Assembly: GCF_042767895.1 (NCBI RefSeq)
Contig: NC_091565.1
Coordinates: 3,663,552 to 3,676,051 of the forward strand
Source of the DNA: Penaeus vannamei
Lineage: Eukaryota; Arthropoda; Malacostraca; Decapoda; Penaeidae
Direction of reading: 5' to 3'
DNA length: 12,500 bases
The first letter of the stretch is position 1, and every line of letters begins with the position of its first letter. Positions 8,601 to 12,500 of this stretch are shown here, piece by piece. Position numbers and translations under genes: made by a program. The notes below the pieces were generated by a model. It was not told where the DNA came from, searched no databases, and saw nothing but the letters and a program-made list of their open reading frames with translations.

Positions 8601-8885
8601 AATTTGCATTTTGCTTCAACTTTTTGACATATTAATTACAGATGAATGATTATAAGACTTCAATTAATTAACAGATTACTAGAAAAAATAGTGAATAGAT
8701 AGATGAATAAAAGATTGGGAAATAGCTATGGGAACGAATTAGTAAAGAAAGGATATGATAAATGATAGATAGATGATAAATGACATACGATAAAGTATAA
8801 ATAAAATTGATGATAAATAGTAAATAACATATTTGTATATTTTCCCTCTCTTTCTTGCGTATTTCCTTCTTTCGTTTAGATAGAA
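8601..8885. other. AT-rich segment with degenerate GATAAAT words, no gene seen
   Basis: AT-rich spacer between a pyrimidine domain and a purine domain. ATTAATTA words sit near 8630-8670 and loosely repeated GATAAATGA/GATAGATGA words lie in 8690-8820. No open frame or RNA feature can be supported. Confidence 0.55.
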
Positions 8886-9340
<455 letters not shown>

Positions 9341-9960
9341 GAACGCAAAGAAGAGATAAAAAAAAAAAAATACATATACTTTTTTTCTCCATTTTTCGTT
9401 GAAAGATGAACTATCGGACGAGTTCTGATATATAAGATTAATGATTGTCCGAACACCAAATAATATCCATTTTCCTGTTATTACAACATCTATCATTCTT
9501 TCACTGTTTTTTTTCAGTATTTTTCTTTATAGGTCTTTCTCTTTTGTTTTTCTCTTATGTTTTTTTCTTTCTATTATCTTTTCTGTTGTTTTTTTTCGTA
9601 TTTATTTTCTTTGTATTGTATTATCTTTGTAATCTGTTTCATCTTAATAATTCTATTGTTATTTCTCCATTCGTCATCACAAGATTTTAGGGAGTATGGT
9701 GGTGTCAGTTCGCTTTCCTGCACCATATAATATTCTTTTTTTTCACCACTTAATCCAAAGTCATCATTTCCTTCACCATCTTCATCTTGACGAGTTTCTT
9801 AACTAGACACAAGATGTATCTATTTTCTTCATCATAACTTAATTTTTGTTCCAGATTTTTCATTATCATCGTCAAATTTATCATTTTCTTAATCTTTACC
9901 AATTTCTTAATTCACTTTAGCATCACCATACAAGTCGTCATTTGATTCACTATCCCTGTT
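9341..9960. other. AT-rich DNA, T-rich then TCATC-rich, no gene seen
   Basis: After a run of A at about 9358-9370 the sequence becomes T-rich (TTTTCTTT and TTTTGTTTT words, about 9500-9620). From 9680 to 9960 it is AT-rich with frequent CATCAT/CACCAT words that foreshadow the 38-bp repeat downstream. Short Phe/Leu frames at about 9440-9690 follow from T-richness. No convincing exon is present. Confidence 0.55.
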
Positions 9961-10160
9961 AAAGTCATCATCATATGACAGAACGTAAAGTCATCATCAT
10001 ATACTGCACCATATGACAGAACATAAAGTCATCATCATATACGGAACCATATGACAGAACATAAAGTCATCATCATATACGGCACCATATGACAGAACAT
10101 AAAGTCATCATCACATACTCCACCATATGATAGAACATAATCAAAGTCATCATCATATTC
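9961..10160. repeat. 38-bp tandem repeat, each core unit carrying a small dyad
   Basis: Units begin AAAGTCATCATCATATAC and end CATATGACAGAACAT. AAAGTC starts fall at 9961, 9987, 10025, 10063, 10101 and 10143. Spacing is 38 bp for the central copies, 26 for the first (12 bp missing between CATAT words) and 42 for the last (four extra bases, ATCA-type). In each complete early unit TCATAT pairs with ATATGA around an 8-nt loop. The 10101 copy has TCACAT, giving one mismatch. The unit length is not divisible by three, so frames shift from copy to copy and it does not encode a peptide repeat. The array differs in style from the surrounding microsatellites. Confidence 0.93.
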
Positions 10161-10284
10161 ATCATCACCATATTTTTTTTCTCTACCATTATCAAACTCA
10201 TCACCATTACTTACCAACTTTCACCATTTTCTCATCACCTTCACTATCAACACCATCATTATTATCGACACGAAATATCTTTCA
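10161..10284. other. ATC/CAT-rich transition, no gene seen
   Basis: Loosely repetitive CATCATCACCAT and TCACC words that continue the vocabulary of the 38-bp array without its period and grade into the pyrimidine domain. Confidence 0.55.
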
Positions 10285-11901
<1,617 letters not shown>

Positions 11902-12036
11902 TGGGACCGCAAACTATACCTGACGTTATCGTCTCGCCAAGTCGTTTAAACTTCACTCCTTAGGACTTTAAGTTATATATAACTTGAGTTTTCTGCCGAG
12001 TTGATTAAGGAGCGAAGGTGCCATTAATTATTTCCT
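11902..12036. other. Unique patch with clustered palindromes
   Basis: A mixed-composition island between pyrimidine and T-rich domains. It holds GTTTAAAC (11944-11951), a perfect 16-bp palindrome AAGTTATATATAACTT (11970-11985), and an outer imperfect inverted repeat: CTTCACTCCTTA (11951-11962) against TAAGGAGCGAAG (12006-12017), 11 of 12 bases complementary. It could be the remnant of a small hairpin-type element or simply AT-rich chance. No gene is supported. Confidence 0.65.
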
Positions 12037-12243
12037 TTAGTTTTTGTTTTTTTTTCTTTTTTTTTTAACGTTTTTTTGTGTTTTTGATTTTTTTTTTTTT
12101 GGTAGGGGGGGGGGGGTTCGTGGTCTAGTTTTTTTTCCTTCTTTTTTTTTTTTTTTTTTACTTTTTTTTTTGTGTGTGTGTTTGATTTTTTTTTTCTTTG
12201 GCGTGGTTTGTTTATTTTTATTTTTATTTTTTTATTATTTTTA
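12037..12243. repeat. T-tract and T/G low-complexity region
   Basis: Long T runs broken by single C, G or GTGTGT words, with a G run of about 12 at 12105-12116. The Phe-rich + frame (about 12044-12244) is a poly-T translation. Homopolymers of this length are prone to sequencing-length error. Confidence 0.9.
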
Positions 12244-12299
12244 GGTTGGGAGGGAGGGGAAGGGTGTGTGTGTGGGGGGGGAGGGGGGGAGGGTAAGGG
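12244..12299 (+). repeat. G-rich segment, G-quadruplex candidate
   Basis: The + strand carries more than six G runs of three or more (GGG, GGG, GGGG, GGG, then runs of about 8, 7 and 3) separated by A, AA or TGTGTGTGT. This meets the usual four-run, short-loop pattern for an intramolecular quadruplex. Confidence 0.75.
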
Positions 12300-12500
12300 A
12301 ATGGTATAAAAATATTTTTTTCTTCTTCATTTTGTTTCCTTTAGTTTTATTTATTATTTTGCTTCTTCCTTTCCTCTGATTATTTTGTTATGCCTTTCAT
12401 TTACTTTATTCTCTCTGTCTGTTACTCCTTTTCACTCAATGTCTGTCTGTCTGTCTACGAGGAAGAAAGAAACTGAAAGAAAACGGAATAAGACAAAAAA
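12300..12500. other. T-rich then purine-rich end, no gene seen
   Basis: T-rich mixed sequence, then a short TGTC tetranucleotide run near 12440-12457, then a purine-rich stretch (GAGGAAGAAAGAAACTGAAA) that runs out of the window. Confidence 0.55.

Noticed and set aside
7411..8649. Two overlapping + frames of about 400 residues, Phe/Ser/Leu-rich
   Set aside because: Same reasoning as for the other pyrimidine tracts: stop-poor T/C text open in more than one phase, without a start context or domain structure.
9961..10160. CRISPR-like array
   Set aside because: The 38-bp units are contiguous with no unique spacers between them, and the surrounding DNA is eukaryotic in style. It is a plain tandem minisatellite.
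11970..11985. TATATA as a core promoter
   Set aside because: It is inside a symmetric palindrome, with no initiator or downstream coding exon in view. AT-rich palindromes are common in such spacers.

Overview
The window looks like intron-dominated nuclear DNA of an animal whose genome is exceptionally rich in simple-sequence repeats. The long (GA)n, (CT)n, (CA)n, (GATA)n and (ATT/ATC)n tracts, the kilobase polypurine and polypyrimidine domains and one sharply bounded GC-rich exon are what I would expect from a penaeid shrimp or related decapod. That assignment is inferred from repeat style and not from a recognised gene. There is no prokaryotic gene organisation, rRNA, tRNA or CRISPR array, and no intact transposon that I can see.

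Layout. 1-345 is a (GA)n tract with a degenerate GATA/GACA purine tail. 346-660 is AT-rich, non-repetitive DNA. 661-1103 is a degenerate ATT/ATC trinucleotide field. 1104-1178 is a polypyrimidine stretch ending in a 3' splice site. 1179-2327 is the only convincing coding sequence: one internal, phase 1-1 exon of 1149 bp on the + strand, encoding a disordered Pro/Ser/Arg/Ala/Gly-rich segment with SH3-ligand-like and phosphotyrosine-like motifs. A strong GTGAGC donor follows. From 2328 to the window end (over 10 kb) I find no further exon.

That remainder is a mosaic of strand-asymmetric repeat domains: purine (2625-2949), pyrimidine (3026-3880, 22-bp period with an apparent ~159-bp higher-order copy), purine (3967-4441, 28-bp period), purine/GATA (4501-4800), CA minisatellite (5221-5626), a (CT)n(CA)n compound tract facing a (GA)n tract (5881-6175), purine higher-order repeat (6176-6565), GATA field (6581-7255), pyrimidine (7437-8600), purine plus GATA plus GA (8886-9340), a 38-bp minisatellite (9961-10160), pyrimidine with a perfect (CT)60 (10285-11901), a dyad-rich unique patch (11902-12036) and a T/G-biased end with a G-quadruplex candidate.

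Only one gene is visible, so no interplay between genes can be described. I did not find a clear new biological system. The better leads are the skippable symmetric exon with its signalling motifs, the hairpin-bearing 38-bp tandem repeat, the alternating purine/pyrimidine strand architecture with small inverted repeats at two switch points, and the dyad-rich patch near 11.95 kb.
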